The notes beneath the pieces are model-generated. The model ran no database searches, was not told the DNA's origin, and worked only from the letters and a program-made list of their open reading frames with translations. A DNA stretch of 64,000 nt, taken from positions 44,828 to 108,827 of the forward strand of contig JAADGS010000090.1 in NCBI GenBank assembly GCA_013152275.1, in the 5' to 3' direction. Source of the stretch: Actinomycetota bacterium. Lineage in GTDB: Bacteria; Actinomycetota; Acidimicrobiia; Spongiisociales; UBA4744. This document shows positions 8,357 through 18,675 of this stretch, in pieces (the first letter of the stretch is position 1; every line of letters starts with the position of its first letter). Position numbers and translations under genes: made by a program.

Positions 8357-9490
8357 TCAGTCGTCACCAAGGAAACCTTCGAGCCGCTTCGAGCGGGCCG
8401 GATGACGCAGCTTCGCCAGGGCTTTCGTTTCGAGTTGGCGGATCCGCTCCCTGGTCACGTTGAAATGTTTCCCCACTTCTTCGAGCGTGCGCACCTGCCC
8501 GTCCTCGAGGCCGAACCGCATCACGATGACCTGTCGTTCCCGCTCGTTGAGTTCTTCGAGCGCGTGCGCGACGTACTCCTGGAGCAGCTTGAACGCTGCC
8601 GCCTCGACCGGAACGGCGGCTTCCGGATCCTGCACGAAGTCGCCAAGTGTGGAGTCGTCCTCCTCCCCCAGCGGCGTCTCGAGCGACACCGGATCCTGAG
8701 CGATGCGACGAAGCTCGGAGACTCTGTCGGGGTCGACCTCGAGTTCGGTGGCAATCTCTGCAATCGTCGGTTCACGGCCGAGCTCCTGCAACAGCCGCCG
8801 CTGCGCGTGGGCGAGCTTGTTGATCGTCTCCACCATGTGCACCGGAACCCGGATGGTTCGCCCTTGGTCGGCCAGGGCCCGTGTCACCGACTGTCGTATC
8901 CACCAGGTTGCATACGTCGAGAACTTGAACCCCTTGCGATAGTCGAATTTCTCCACTGCACGCATGAGGCCGAGATTCCCTTCCTGGATCAGGTCCAGGA
9001 GCGGCATGCCGCGTCCCACGTACCGCTTGGCGATGGACACCACCAGCCGGAGGTTCGCCTCCACGAGTCGCTGCTGCGCCGAGTCCCCTCGGCGCCGGTC
9101 ACGCTCGAGGATCGCACGGTCTTCGGTGCTCAGCGACGTGTCTTCGCTCTCGAGCCGCTCTGCGGCGCGCCGCCCCGCCTCGAGCAGCATTGCAAGCTCG
9201 ACTTCCTGCTGAGGGGTGAGTAACGCAACTCGTCCGATCTCCCTCAGATACATTCGCACGGGATCGGAGACCGCCATCAGATCATCCTCGACGACGCGGA
9301 TGTCGAGAACATCTTCGCTGTCCTCCTCGATGCGTACATCTCGGCTCCTCAGCCGATCGGCAACGTGGTCAAACGCCTCGACGGGTGCCTTCAGGTCTTC
9401 GAGTTCCTGCTGTATCTCGCCCACGGTCACGAATCCACGCTGGCGAGCACGTTTGACGAGGACCTCGATCAGATCACGGAAGGATTCCAA
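8357..9490 (-). CDS. rpoD: RNA polymerase primary sigma factor RpoD/SigA
   Basis: Primary sigma factor, 377 aa, directing core RNA polymerase to housekeeping promoters. Region 1.1 lies at about residues 1-60. Region 1.2 contains [11 protein letters not shown], and region 2 holds the invariant [34 protein letters not shown] and [10 protein letters not shown]. Region 3 is intact, and region 4.2 ends in [20 protein letters not shown]. It starts at TTG 9490, immediately after the dnaG TAG and preceded by GAGGAG inside the end of dnaG, so the two are tightly coupled. The dnaG-rpoD order is the remnant of the classical macromolecular synthesis operon. The protein is compact, without the long acidic N-terminal extension of mycobacterial SigA. 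Confidence 0.95.
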   Translation of the reverse strand: MESFRDLIEVLVKRARQRGFVTVGEIQQELEDLKAPVEAFDHVADRLRSRDVRIEEDSEDVLDIRVVEDDLMAVSDPVRMYLREIGRVALLTPQQEVELAMLLEAGRRAAERLESEDTSLSTEDRAILERDRRRGDSAQQRLVEANLRLVVSIAKRYVGRGMPLLDLIQEGNLGLMRAVEKFDYRKGFKFSTYATWWIRQSVTRALADQGRTIRVPVHMVETINKLAHAQRRLLQELGREPTIAEIATELEVDPDRVSELRRIAQDPVSLETPLGEEDDSTLGDFVQDPEAAVPVEAAAFKLLQEYVAHALEELNERERQVIVMRFGLEDGQVRTLEEVGKHFNVTRERIRQLETKALAKLRHPARSKRLEGFLGDD

Positions 9491-11254
9491 CTAGCTCCTC
9501 TTTCCCATCTCGCGCTTCTTGTGCTCCAAACCTATCAACTCACCGAACAACGTGGAATGGGTCTGTGGTTCCGATCCGGGATCGATCTGCTCCAGGCGCC
9601 GGCGAATCTCCGCGGCCTGGGAGTCGATCCGGGCAATCTCCAACCTGCGGACGAGTGCTACAGGATCCTCCAGCGGTTGTTCGTCGACGATCAATGCTCG
9701 AATCATCTGGCCGATCCGGTCGTTCCGTTCACCAACCACACCACCCAGTTGAGGGCGCATGCCGGGAGGAAGGCCGGCCAACACCCCCTTGAGCAGATCA
9801 TATGCATCGCGATGATCCTCTGCACCAAAGAGATCCCTGTCGATCTCGAGTCCTTCGAGTCCGGGATCGTTGACGGCAAGAGCCCGAAGGAGTTGACGTT
9901 CCGCCTTCTCGATTCCGGACCGGCGTGCGGGTGGACGGTCCCTCACCGGCTTGCCGTGCCCACCGACAAACGCCTCCTCGACGGCAGAGAGAACCGGTGC
10001 GAATTCGGAGCCGACCTTCCTCGCGAGAAAACGGGCGTATTCACGACGCACCAGCGAGTCGGGCTGTCGGGCGAGCAAGCCGACAACCGACCGAATCGCC
10101 CGTGCCCGGGCCTCGGGTTCGTCCAGGTTGTACCCGGACAGTTCCCGTTCGATCCGGAACTGCAGCAGAGGCCGGGACTGCTCGATCGCCTCTCGCAGCT
10201 CATCGACCCTCCCGTCTTGCACCATGTCTGCAGGGTCTTTTCCCTCGGGCATGACGGCGACACGCACGTCGAGGTCCAGCTGCACGGGGGTGCGCAGCTC
10301 GTCGCCACGGATCGCTGCTCCGGCTCCCGCCTGATCGGCATCGAACGCGAGAACCACACGGTCGGCAAAGCGGCGCAACACGTCGAAGTGATCCTCACCG
10401 AGAGCGGTGCCACACGTTGCCACGGCCTGGGGGATCCCGGCCTGATGCATGCCCATCACGTCGGTGTATCCCTCCACGATCACCGAGAACCCGGAACGGC
10501 TGATGTCCCCCTTCGCCCAGTTCAAGCCGTAGAGCAGCCTCGCCTTCCGATAGATACGGGTCTCGGGACTGTTCAGGTACTTCGGCCCCGTGCCTTCGAG
10601 GAGGCGGGCTCCGAATCCGACCGGGTCGCCACGAAGATCGAAGATCGGGAACATCACCCGGTTTCGAAACCAGTCCCTGAGCCGCCCGTTGCTCGTCCGT
10701 GTTGCGAGGCCGGCACCCACCATCACCTTCTCCGACACCTTGCGCTCTCGAAGGTGATCGATGAGGGCGCTCCACTGCTCAGGCGCAAAGCCGATCTGGA
10801 ACCGATCGATCACGTCACCGTCGTAGCCACGGCCACGTAGGTAGGCACGCGCCCGGCCTGCATCGACACCGCTGCGAAGACGCTCGTTGTAGAACGAAAC
10901 AGCAATCCGGACGGCGTCGACCAGGGCCTCCCTCTCCCCTTTGCGGCGGGCGGCCTGCGGATCACGGTGCAGTGTGACACCCGCCTGCGCAGCGAGGTAC
11001 TCGACTGCTTCACTGAATTCGAGACCCTGTGTTTCCTGTACGAATCGAAAGATGTCTCCACCGGCACCGCAGCCAAAACAGTGATAGAGACCCTGAGCGA
11101 CGTCGATGGACAGCGACGGTGTCTTCTCCTGGTGGAACGGACAGATCGCCTTGTAGCTGCGGCCCGTCCTCTTGACGGTGGTGACGGCTTCGAGTAGATC
11201 CACGATATTGATAGAGGATCTGACACGCTCGATGTCGGTGCGCTGATAGGCCAT
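9491..11254 (-). CDS. dnaG: DNA primase DnaG
   Basis: Synthesises RNA primers at the replication fork. From the ATG at 11254 the protein is 587 aa. The N-terminal CHC2 zinc finger reads CPFHQEKTPSLSIDVAQGLYHCFGCG. A Toprim core follows, with VIVEGYTDVMGMHQAG and the acidic LAFDADQAGAGA, and then a helicase-interaction-like C-terminal domain. An open frame extends upstream past 11254 but covers the end of the peptide-transporter ATPase gene, so the conserved MAYQRTDIERVR start is preferred. The sequence TACACT lies 7-12 bases before the ATG with no ribosome binding site, so a leaderless transcript is possible. Alternatively it is read through from the dpp genes 30 bases away. Confidence 0.95.
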   Translation of the reverse strand: MAYQRTDIERVRSSINIVDLLEAVTTVKRTGRSYKAICPFHQEKTPSLSIDVAQGLYHCFGCGAGGDIFRFVQETQGLEFSEAVEYLAAQAGVTLHRDPQAARRKGEREALVDAVRIAVSFYNERLRSGVDAGRARAYLRGRGYDGDVIDRFQIGFAPEQWSALIDHLRERKVSEKVMVGAGLATRTSNGRLRDWFRNRVMFPIFDLRGDPVGFGARLLEGTGPKYLNSPETRIYRKARLLYGLNWAKGDISRSGFSVIVEGYTDVMGMHQAGIPQAVATCGTALGEDHFDVLRRFADRVVLAFDADQAGAGAAIRGDELRTPVQLDLDVRVAVMPEGKDPADMVQDGRVDELREAIEQSRPLLQFRIERELSGYNLDEPEARARAIRSVVGLLARQPDSLVRREYARFLARKVGSEFAPVLSAVEEAFVGGHGKPVRDRPPARRSGIEKAERQLLRALAVNDPGLEGLEIDRDLFGAEDHRDAYDLLKGVLAGLPPGMRPQLGGVVGERNDRIGQMIRALIVDEQPLEDPVALVRRLEIARIDSQAAEIRRRLEQIDPGSEPQTHSTLFGELIGLEHKKREMGKRS

Positions 11255-11283
11255 CACAGCGAGTGTAAACGGGCAATCGTGGA

Positions 11284-12285
11284 TCAGTTCGAGTGCTCTC
11301 GCAGTGCCGCGAAGTGACAGGCGCTGGGGTGATCGAGACCCGGACGAATCTTCAGCTCCGGCTCCTCCTCGGCGCAGATGTCTTGGGCCTTCCAACATCG
11401 CGTTCGAAACCTGCACCCCGACGGTGGATTCGCCGGACTCGGGACGTCACCTTCGAGCAGGATCCGATCCTTGCGGGCATCGATGTCGGGATCCGGAATC
11501 GGCACTGCAGACAACAGAGCCTGCGTATACGGATGGCCGGGCCGGTCGTAGATCTCGGCTTCGGTACCGAACTCGACGATCTTGCCCAGATACATCACCG
11601 CAACCCGATCGGAGATATGTCGAACCACCGACAGGTCGTGAGCGATGAAGAGGTACGAAAGACCCAGCTCCCCCTGAAGCTCCTCCAACAGGTTCACAAC
11701 CTGGGCCTGGACCGAGACATCAAGTGCCGAAACCGGTTCGTCGCACAGGATGATGCTCGGATTCAACGCCAGGGCGCGAGCCACTCCCACCCGCTGGCGC
11801 TGTCCCCCCGAGAACTGGTGGGGATAACGGTTGACGTGGTTCGGATTCAATCCCACGACCTCGAGGAGCTCCCGGACTCGTGCGCGTCGCTGCTCTCGAG
11901 GCACCATCGACGAGTGGATGGCCCACGGCTCCGCAACGATGTCTCCGATGGTCATGCGCGGGTTCAGTGACGCGTAGGGATCCTGGAAGATGATCTGGAT
12001 GTTTCTCCGCAGCTCCCGCATCTCCGCCTTCGGCAAGTCGAAAATGCTGTGTCCATCGAAGTACGCGGCGCCACTCGTCGCTTTCTCTAGTCGCAAGAGC
12101 GTCCGGGCCACCGTCGACTTGCCACAGCCGGATTCGCCGACGAGGCCAAGCGTCTCCCCTTTGTGGAGGTCGAAACTGATGCCGTCGACCGCCTTGATCG
12201 TGCCGACCTGACGTTTCAGCAGGATCCCCCGCAAGATCGGAAAATGCTTGACGAGATCCTGAACCACGAGGATCGGCTCAGCCAT
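11284..12285 (-). CDS. Oligopeptide ABC transporter ATPase, DppF/OppF type
   Basis: One of two nucleotide-binding subunits of a peptide importer, 333 aa. Walker A is GESGCGKST, the signature is [16 protein letters not shown] and Walker B is [12 protein letters not shown]. The C-terminal oligopeptide-transporter domain includes a Cys-rich segment ([15 protein letters not shown]) that in this family can hold an iron-sulfur cluster. The start ATG at 12285 overlaps the stop of the DppD gene by eight bases. It is the last gene of the transporter, and dnaG follows after 29 bases. Confidence 0.92.
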   Translation of the reverse strand: MAEPILVVQDLVKHFPILRGILLKRQVGTIKAVDGISFDLHKGETLGLVGESGCGKSTVARTLLRLEKATSGAAYFDGHSIFDLPKAEMRELRRNIQIIFQDPYASLNPRMTIGDIVAEPWAIHSSMVPREQRRARVRELLEVVGLNPNHVNRYPHQFSGGQRQRVGVARALALNPSIILCDEPVSALDVSVQAQVVNLLEELQGELGLSYLFIAHDLSVVRHISDRVAVMYLGKIVEFGTEAEIYDRPGHPYTQALLSAVPIPDPDIDARKDRILLEGDVPSPANPPSGCRFRTRCWKAQDICAEEEPELKIRPGLDHPSACHFAALREHSN

Positions 12286-13294
12286 CGGCCATCACATCCT
12301 CCGCGAAATGACACGCACTCATCCGCTCTGGCGCCACTTCGTGCAGCGCCGGAATCTCTCGCAGGCAGATGTCTCGAGCGTATGGGCAACGCGGGTGGAA
12401 GGCACAGCCGGATGGGACGAACATGAGATCCGGAGGGGACCCGACGATCGGATGCAGCTTCTCACCTTTACGATCCGCTCGGGCGAGGGACCGCATGAGG
12501 CCGCGTGTGTACGGGTGAGCGGAGTCACGATAGAGCTCACGGATCGGCGCGGTCTCGACGAGTCTGCCCGCATACATCACGGCGACTCGGTCGGCCACCT
12601 CCGCGACGACCGCCAAGTCGTGCGTGATGAGGATCAACCCCATCCCGGTCTCACCCTGGAGTTCGGCGAGGAGATCCATGATCTGTGCCTGCACGGTGAC
12701 ATCGAGTGCGGTCGTCGGCTCATCGGCGATGAGGATTTCGGGGCCGAGGGCCAGTGACATGGCGATCATCGCCCTCTGTCGCATCCCACCGGAGAACTCG
12801 TGAGGGTAAGAATCGACCCGCTCGATGGCCGAGGGGATCCGCGCCCGCTCCATGATCTCGATCGTCCGCTTCCGGGCCTCCTTCTTCGACAGGCCTTCAT
12901 GCACCCGGAACATCTCGGCGATCTGCCAGCCGACCGTGAAGACCGGGTTCAAGGCCGTCAGGGCGTCCTGAAACACCATGGCAATCTTCGTCCCGCGAAA
13001 CTTGCGGCGCTCACCCTCGGGAAGTCCGAGCAGGTCGACGCCGCGGAACTTGACGCTGCCGCCGGTGATGAATCCGGGCGGCGTATCGAGGATGCCCATG
13101 ATCGCCTGAGAGCTCACGGTCTTCCCGGAACCCGACTCGCCGACGATCGCAAGCGTCTCATGGTGCTCGAGCATGTAACTCACCCCGTCCACGGCTTTCA
13201 CGATCCCGTCCCGCATGCGGAACTCGACCTTGAGACCGGTGACCTCCAGCAGCGGGGCAGTCACATCGAATGCGAACTCCTGGTCGTTGGCCAC
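12278..13294 (-). CDS. Oligopeptide ABC transporter ATPase, DppD/OppD type
   Basis: Second ATPase of the peptide importer, 338 aa. Walker A is GESGSGKT, the signature is [16 protein letters not shown] and Walker B is [12 protein letters not shown]. The C-terminal domain has the Cys pattern [15 protein letters not shown]. The GTG at 13294 is chosen because it lies two bases after the DppC stop codon and gives VANDQEF..., whereas a longer frame would run antisense to DppC codons. The gene order binding protein, permease B, permease C, ATPase D, ATPase F is the standard dpp/opp layout. Confidence 0.92.
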   Translation of the reverse strand: MANDQEFAFDVTAPLLEVTGLKVEFRMRDGIVKAVDGVSYMLEHHETLAIVGESGSGKTVSSQAIMGILDTPPGFITGGSVKFRGVDLLGLPEGERRKFRGTKIAMVFQDALTALNPVFTVGWQIAEMFRVHEGLSKKEARKRTIEIMERARIPSAIERVDSYPHEFSGGMRQRAMIAMSLALGPEILIADEPTTALDVTVQAQIMDLLAELQGETGMGLILITHDLAVVAEVADRVAVMYAGRLVETAPIRELYRDSAHPYTRGLMRSLARADRKGEKLHPIVGSPPDLMFVPSGCAFHPRCPYARDICLREIPALHEVAPERMSACHFAEDVMADG

Positions 13295-13296
13295 GG

Positions 13297-14238
13297 TCAG
13301 CGCAACTTCGGGTCGATTGCGTCCCGGAGCGCGTCGCCCATCAGGATGAAGCTGAAAACGGCGGCGCTCAGAAACGCACCCGGGAACAGCAGCAGGTAGG
13401 GATGCTCGAGAATGTAGTTCTGGGCGACAGTGATCATCAGCCCCCAAGAAATCGCCGGCAACTGGATGCCGACACCGAGAAACGAAAGGCTGGCTTCCGC
13501 CGCAATGACGGCACCAACGGTGATCGTGGCGTAGACGATGACCGGTGCGATCGCGTTGGGCAGGATGTGGCGGGTGATGATCCGAAAGTCACTGGCGCCG
13601 AGCGCACGAGCAGCGTCCACATAGTCCTGCTCTTTCACCGAGAGCACCGTGCTTCGCAGCAGGCGAAGCATCGTCGGCCATCCCAGAATCGTGAGCACCA
13701 GAGCCACCTCGAAGAACCCTTTCGATCCGAGCAGGCTGAGAACCACGATCGCTCCAAGGATGAACGGAATGGCGAACCAGACATCGGTGACCCGAGCGAT
13801 GATCGCGTCGAGCGCCTTGCCGTAGAACCCGGCGATCGAACCCAGCACGACGGCGATCACCACAGCTGCTGCGGTCACCACGACCCCGATGAAGATCGAG
13901 ATCCGAGCGCCGTAGATGGTCCTTGCGTAATAGTCGCATCCCTGTAGGTCATACCCGAAGATGTGTTGTGCACTGGGGCCTTCGAGTGAGTGCGCAAGAT
14001 CACACGCATACGGATCTGCATGGGTGAACAGCGTCGGAAAGAACGACATCACGAGAAAGACGATGATGAGCAGAGACGAGATGATGAACATCGGGCTCTT
14101 CCTGAGCTGCCGCCACGCGTCCCTCCAGAGGCTCGCCGGCCGACCTCGATCCTCTTCTCCGTTGGTCGGTTTCCCGTCGAGAAGCCGACCACCACTCTCT
14201 CCCTCGGCCGGATCGCGGTCGAACCCCTCGTCACTCAT
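13297..14238 (-). CDS. Oligopeptide ABC transporter permease, DppC/OppC type
   Basis: Membrane subunit, 313 aa from ATG 14238, which overlaps the DppB stop by eight bases (ATGAGTGA). A long charged cytoplasmic N-terminus of about 45 residues precedes the first membrane helix. The periplasmic loop has two Cys (YACDLAHSLEG and LQGCDYYA), as is usual for OppC-type proteins. The MetI core includes the EAA-like DAARALGASDFRIITRHILP. The C-terminus MGDALRDAIDPKLR is the family hallmark. Confidence 0.92.
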   Translation of the reverse strand: MSDEGFDRDPAEGESGGRLLDGKPTNGEEDRGRPASLWRDAWRQLRKSPMFIISSLLIIVFLVMSFFPTLFTHADPYACDLAHSLEGPSAQHIFGYDLQGCDYYARTIYGARISIFIGVVVTAAAVVIAVVLGSIAGFYGKALDAIIARVTDVWFAIPFILGAIVVLSLLGSKGFFEVALVLTILGWPTMLRLLRSTVLSVKEQDYVDAARALGASDFRIITRHILPNAIAPVIVYATITVGAVIAAEASLSFLGVGIQLPAISWGLMITVAQNYILEHPYLLLFPGAFLSAAVFSFILMGDALRDAIDPKLR

Positions 14239-15154
14239 AGCGGATCCTGGGATCCAGGACGGCATACAACAGGTCGACCAACAGGTTGGAGGTCATGTAC
14301 ACGACCACGAGGAACGTGACGATCCCGACGACCACCGGTCCCTCTTGATTCATCACGGCCTGGTACACGGCCCTGCCGATCCCTGGCAGGTTGAAGATCG
14401 TCTCGGTAATGATCGCACCCCCCATCAGCGCACCCAGGTCCACACCCAGGAAGGTCACCACGGGTATGAGCGAGTTGCGCAGCGTATGCACGCCGACTAC
14501 TCGTGCCCGGCTCAGGCCCTTGGCGGTCGCCGTACGCACATAGTCGGCCCGCAGGTTCTCGACGAGACTGGTCCGCGTCAACCTGGCAACGTACGCGAGC
14601 GAGACGGACCCCAACACGAGCGCCGGGAGGATATAGCTATAGAACCCCTGCCGGATACCGGCGATCGGAAACAGGTGGATCTTCAGTCCCAGGACGATCT
14701 GGGCAATGAACCCGAGCACAAAGATGGGAATGGAGATCACCACGATCGTGGAGATGAGCACGAGTGTGTCCATGAACCCTTCTCGTCGAAGCCCGGCAAG
14801 GACTCCTGCGAGAACTCCGATGATCGTCTCGAAGATGAACGCGTAGAGCGCCAGCCGGACGGTCACCGGCAGGCGCTGCTTCATGATGTCGGAGACGGGT
14901 CGACCCTGGAACGTCTCACCGAAGTTGCCCCGAAAGATGTTCTCCATGTAGATCAGGTACTGCTTCGGCAACGGGTCGTCGAGGTGATAACGGGCACGCA
15001 GTTCGTGCACGACGCTGGGAGGCATGGGACGTTCGCCGGAAAGGGCACGGATGGGATCTCCGGGAATCATGAACACGAGGGCGAAGATCAGGAACGTCGC
15101 CCCGAGAAAGACCGGGATGAACTGGAGCAGCCGCCTGATCAGGTATCTACCCAC
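14231..15154 (-). CDS. Oligopeptide ABC transporter permease, DppB/OppB type
   Basis: Membrane subunit, 307 aa, starting at GTG 15154 (VGRYLIRRLLQFIPVFLG) with AAGGAAGG upstream. The family motif IPGDPIRAL follows the first helix. The EAA-type loop reads RTATAKGLSRARVVGVHTLRN, and the C-terminus DLLYAVLDPRIRYE is diagnostic of DppB/OppB. It is separated from the upstream binding-protein gene by about 90 bases containing a GC-rich hairpin. Confidence 0.92.
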   Translation of the reverse strand: MGRYLIRRLLQFIPVFLGATFLIFALVFMIPGDPIRALSGERPMPPSVVHELRARYHLDDPLPKQYLIYMENIFRGNFGETFQGRPVSDIMKQRLPVTVRLALYAFIFETIIGVLAGVLAGLRREGFMDTLVLISTIVVISIPIFVLGFIAQIVLGLKIHLFPIAGIRQGFYSYILPALVLGSVSLAYVARLTRTSLVENLRADYVRTATAKGLSRARVVGVHTLRNSLIPVVTFLGVDLGALMGGAIITETIFNLPGIGRAVYQAVMNQEGPVVVGIVTFLVVVYMTSNLLVDLLYAVLDPRIRYE

Positions 15155-15187
15155 GATCCTTCCTTGCCGATCCTTTCCCCCGACGCC

Positions 15188-15217
15188 ATGCAGGGGCGGC
15201 TCGCGCCGCCCCTGCAT
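15188..15217 (-). terminator. Hairpin between peptide-binding-protein and permease genes
   Basis: A near-perfect inverted repeat. The arm ATGCAGGGGCGG pairs with CCGCCCCTGCAT around a six-base centre. No U-tract follows, so it is more likely an mRNA-stabilising or attenuating stem than a full terminator. It occupies the same place as the hairpin in the sugar operon, directly after the binding-protein gene. Confidence 0.65.
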
Positions 15218-15245
15218 AGTAGTCTGGCTCGGGTAGTCGAGACTT

Positions 15246-16976
15246 CTACTTGCTGCTCTTGGTCAAGTCGGTGTAGACGAGGTTCGCAAAGGCATCCACG
15301 TAGACTCCGCTGACGGGGCTGTTCCAGGCATACTGGTTCTGACCGTAGAAGATCGGCGTCAACGGGACGTTCTCGCAGGCGATCTTGTCGGCGGCCTGAT
15401 ACAACGGGATGGCAGTCTGTAGATCAGACTCGGCCAGCGCCTTCTTCAAAGCCGCATTGAAATCGGCATTGTCGAAGAACGTGTCGTTCGCTCCACCCAT
15501 CTCAGGCTTCATCCAACCTGCCAGGATCAACTCGAGGTAGTCCTGTGGGTGCGGATAGTCCATACCCCAGCCGAGTCGGAACGGTCCGTCGACCTTCGCT
15601 CCGTCGAGCTTCTGCAGGTACTGGGCCCATGGCAACTGCTGGAACTTGATGCTGTCGGCCGGAATACCGAGGTTGTTCACCCACTGGTTGGTCACGGCTT
15701 CGATCCACGCCTGGTGCGCGGCACCCTCGTTGAACCAGACGTTGAGCGTCCCGGTCCAACCTCCGGCGGCGTCGAACAGCTCCTTCGCCTTGGTCGGGTT
15801 GTACGTCCAATTGTCACAGACGGTGTCCTGATGCCCTGGAATCACCGGTGAGAGCAGATCGCCTGCCGGCGCCCGCGTGCCGTTGAAGATCTTGTCCGTG
15901 ATGGCCTTGCGATCGATGGCCATCGACAGCGCTGCCCGGAGGTTCTTGTTGGCGGCCCCACCGAGTGCCGGATCGTACATCGGGAAACCGATGTAGTTGA
16001 TGCCCGAACTCGGCGACTGATCGTAGTTTGGAACCTGCTTCTTGACTTCGGCCCAGCGCTCCGGCGGAACGGCGTCGACAATATCCAGGTTCCCTGCTTC
16101 GAGATCCGAGACGGCCGTGTTGACATCCGCGTAGATCCGAAACTCGATGCCCGCAATCTGTGCCTTCTTGGCACCCGCATAGTTCGGATACGCCTTGACC
16201 TTGATTGCCACATCATGGTTCCACGTGCCGTCCATCATGAACGGCCCGTTGCCGATCGGCGCCTCGTTGAACGCCTTCGGATCCTTGAAGAACGCTTCCG
16301 GTAGCGGCGCATAGGCCGGGTAGCCGAGCTTCTCGGAGAAGAACGTCTCCGGCTGTGACAGCGTCACGGTGAACTGGAGATCGTTGTCGACGACCAGACC
16401 GGACAGCGTCTTCGCCGTTGGGGTCCCACTCGCCGGGTTGACGGCGTCGTAGCCGGCGATCTCGGCGAAGAAACCGGCGTTCTTCTGGGCGTTCGGACCG
16501 TAGGCGCCGTAGTTCCACGCGTCGACGAACGACTGCGCGGTCACCGGTGTGCCGTCGTGGAACGTCCATCCCGGCTTCAGCTTGATGACCCAGGTCGTGC
16601 CACCATCGGTCGACTTGATCGATTCGGCAACACCTGGGGCCGGCTTCGAGGTTTTCGGGTCATAGGTGATCAGTGGTGTATACAGAGCGTCGAGCACTGC
16701 GATGCCTTCGGACTCGTTGTCGTCGAGTGTCGTCAGGCTCTTCGGCTCTGTTATGTACGTGGAGACCACTCCGGTCGGCGCGGCCGGTGGGGCCTGCGTC
16801 GTCGTGCTGGAGCTACCTCCAGGTGTGGTCGTGGATGTCGTCGTCAGAGTGGTACTGGTAGTTGCAGTGCCACTCGTGGTCGTGGTTGCTCCGGTCCCGC
16901 AAGCAGCGAGCACCATCGCAAAAACCACGAGGGCGGCGAACCGTGGGGCCTTGCCCCTGGACCAGCGTGATCGCAT
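15246..16976 (-). CDS. Oligopeptide ABC transporter substrate-binding lipoprotein
   Basis: Family 5 solute-binding protein, 576 aa, that captures peptides outside the membrane. A signal peptide ends in the lipobox VLAAC (Cys26). A Thr/Ser-rich linker of about 40 residues comes next, then the SBP_bac_5 domain with WVIKLKPGWTFHDGTPVTAQ and FNEAPIGNGPF. The ATG at 16976 is set by AAGGAGG eight bases upstream; an open frame to 17006 is not needed. It heads the leftward dpp operon and is divergent from the glycosyltransferase at 17190, with about 210 bases between them for both promoters. Confidence 0.92.
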   Translation of the reverse strand: MRSRWSRGKAPRFAALVVFAMVLAACGTGATTTTSGTATTSTTLTTTSTTTPGGSSSTTTQAPPAAPTGVVSTYITEPKSLTTLDDNESEGIAVLDALYTPLITYDPKTSKPAPGVAESIKSTDGGTTWVIKLKPGWTFHDGTPVTAQSFVDAWNYGAYGPNAQKNAGFFAEIAGYDAVNPASGTPTAKTLSGLVVDNDLQFTVTLSQPETFFSEKLGYPAYAPLPEAFFKDPKAFNEAPIGNGPFMMDGTWNHDVAIKVKAYPNYAGAKKAQIAGIEFRIYADVNTAVSDLEAGNLDIVDAVPPERWAEVKKQVPNYDQSPSSGINYIGFPMYDPALGGAANKNLRAALSMAIDRKAITDKIFNGTRAPAGDLLSPVIPGHQDTVCDNWTYNPTKAKELFDAAGGWTGTLNVWFNEGAAHQAWIEAVTNQWVNNLGIPADSIKFQQLPWAQYLQKLDGAKVDGPFRLGWGMDYPHPQDYLELILAGWMKPEMGGANDTFFDNADFNAALKKALAESDLQTAIPLYQAADKIACENVPLTPIFYGQNQYAWNSPVSGVYVDAFANLVYTDLTKSSK

Positions 16977-17189
16977 GGTCGGTTCCTCCTTTGTCATGCC
17001 GGCCAATCAGACCGACGTCTCTCAGAAATCTGAGCCAGACCCATCGATTTTAGTGACGAGCGAGAACTACGAGGCATCCGCAAGCAACGTGGCCGGGAAC
17101 ACGCGGCGCTCCCTCAAGCCCTCCGAGTCAGGCCCGGATCTTCCCTCCGAACAGCCCTTGACGAGTGACACCTCCGTACAATCACCGGC

Positions 17190-18593
17190 ATGCACATCGC
17201 GTTTCTCAACCCGCAAGGGAATTTCGATCCACAGGATCGGTACTGGACCCAGCACCCCGACTTCGGTGGTCAGCTCGTGTACGTCAAGCAGGTGGCCAAC
17301 GCGCTCACCGCCCAAGGACATACCGTCGATATCCTCACTCGCCGCATCGTCGATCCCCGATGGCCCGGCTTCGAAAGCAGGCAGGACGCCTACCCCGCCG
17401 GCGCCCGAATCGTGCGGCTCCACGCGGGACCGAACGACCGGTTCGTACCCAAGGAGGACCTTTGGCCTCTGCTCGGCTCGGACTGGGTGCCCGACATCCT
17501 CGCCTTCTATGGTGGAGACCTCCCCCACGTGTTCACGGCGCACTACGGCGACGGCGGCATCAGTGCCGCACTCCTTCGATCGATAACGGGCATTCCGTAC
17601 ACGTTCACGGCACATTCGCTCGGTGCCCAGAAACGCGACGGCCTCCTCGCCGCCGGCGAATCCATCGACGAAGACCGGTACCACTTCACACGACGCCTCG
17701 AGGCCGAACGCGTCGCCATGAACCACGCCGGCATCGTGATCACCTCGACGAACCAAGAGCGCTACGCCCAGTACGGCCATTCCGCCTACGCAGGGGCCAT
17801 CGACCCGAATGACGACCGACGATTCGCCGTCGTCCCACCAGGGGTCGACCAAACCGTCTTCTACCCGGGGGACGCCGACGACAGCACTGCTCGACAGATT
17901 CGTGCTTTCCTGAAGAGAGATCTCGAAACGTCTCGGATCGAGCTCCCCGCCGTTGTGTCGTCGAGCAGACTCGACCCGAAGAAGAACCATCGCGTCCTCA
18001 TCGATGCCTTCGGTCACAGTGAGGAGCTCCGATCTCGTGCGAATCTGGTACTCATCACGGGAGCGATCGAAGATCCCCTGCACGACGACGGTCCCGCCTC
18101 ACGATCCGAGCGGCGTGTCCTCGCCGGCTTGCGTGAAGCAATCACCGCGTACGATCTGGGCGGAGCCGTGTCGGGTTTCGCCATCGGCAACCAACGATCT
18201 CTCGCCGACGCATATCGATTCTTTGCCGCCCGAACATCCGTCTTCGCTCTCACGGCGCTGTACGAACCGTTCGGACTTGCCCCCCTCGAGGCCGCGTCGA
18301 CCGGACTCCCTGTCGTGGTGACCCGCAACGGTGGACCCGCCGAGAGTTTGCGTGACGAACGCGGGGAGTATGGAGTTCTGGTCGACCCATCCGATCCGGA
18401 CGACGTCGCGAGCGGTCTCCTGAGGGCGCTCGACCAATGGCACCACTTCGCCCGAGAAGGCAGGCGCCGCGTCCTCGAACGCTACACGTGGGACCGCACC
18501 GCACAGGGATACGTCGCCGCCATCGAACGGGCCCTCACGGTTCCGGTCCACCCCACGGAGCCCATCCCGGCGTGGTGCTCTCTCAGGAGCTGA
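17190..18593 (+). CDS. GT4 glycosyltransferase, sucrose-phosphate-synthase-like
   Basis: A retaining glycosyltransferase of GT-B fold, 467 aa. The N-terminus MHIAFLNPQGNFDPQD followed by DFGGQLVYVKQVANAL is the acceptor-side signature of sucrose-phosphate and mannosylfructose-phosphate synthases. The donor-side domain has SSRLDPKKNHRVLIDAFG and the EX7E-type motif EPFGLAPLEAASTGLPVVVTRNGGP. It probably transfers glucose or mannose from a nucleotide sugar to a fructose phosphate or related acceptor, perhaps making a compatible solute. No matching phosphatase is adjacent. It is transcribed alone, divergent from the peptide transporter and convergent with glyS. Confidence 0.75.
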   Translation: MHIAFLNPQGNFDPQDRYWTQHPDFGGQLVYVKQVANALTAQGHTVDILTRRIVDPRWPGFESRQDAYPAGARIVRLHAGPNDRFVPKEDLWPLLGSDWVPDILAFYGGDLPHVFTAHYGDGGISAALLRSITGIPYTFTAHSLGAQKRDGLLAAGESIDEDRYHFTRRLEAERVAMNHAGIVITSTNQERYAQYGHSAYAGAIDPNDDRRFAVVPPGVDQTVFYPGDADDSTARQIRAFLKRDLETSRIELPAVVSSSRLDPKKNHRVLIDAFGHSEELRSRANLVLITGAIEDPLHDDGPASRSERRVLAGLREAITAYDLGGAVSGFAIGNQRSLADAYRFFAARTSVFALTALYEPFGLAPLEAASTGLPVVVTRNGGPAESLRDERGEYGVLVDPSDPDDVASGLLRALDQWHHFAREGRRRVLERYTWDRTAQGYVAAIERALTVPVHPTEPIPAWCSLRS

Positions 18594-18675
18594 CGATCCT
18601 GCGCCTCCGCTCGGTGAACAGGTCCGCCACACCGACGGCGAACAGCGGAAGGAGTGGCCGGAACGACGACGCATT

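Noticed and set aside
9365..10840. Long plus-strand open frame of 491 codons
   Set aside because: It is the antisense shadow of rpoD and dnaG, both of which have full motif support.
13961..15313. Plus-strand open frame of 450 codons
   Set aside because: Antisense to the two peptide-transporter permeases; charged, low-complexity product with no domain.
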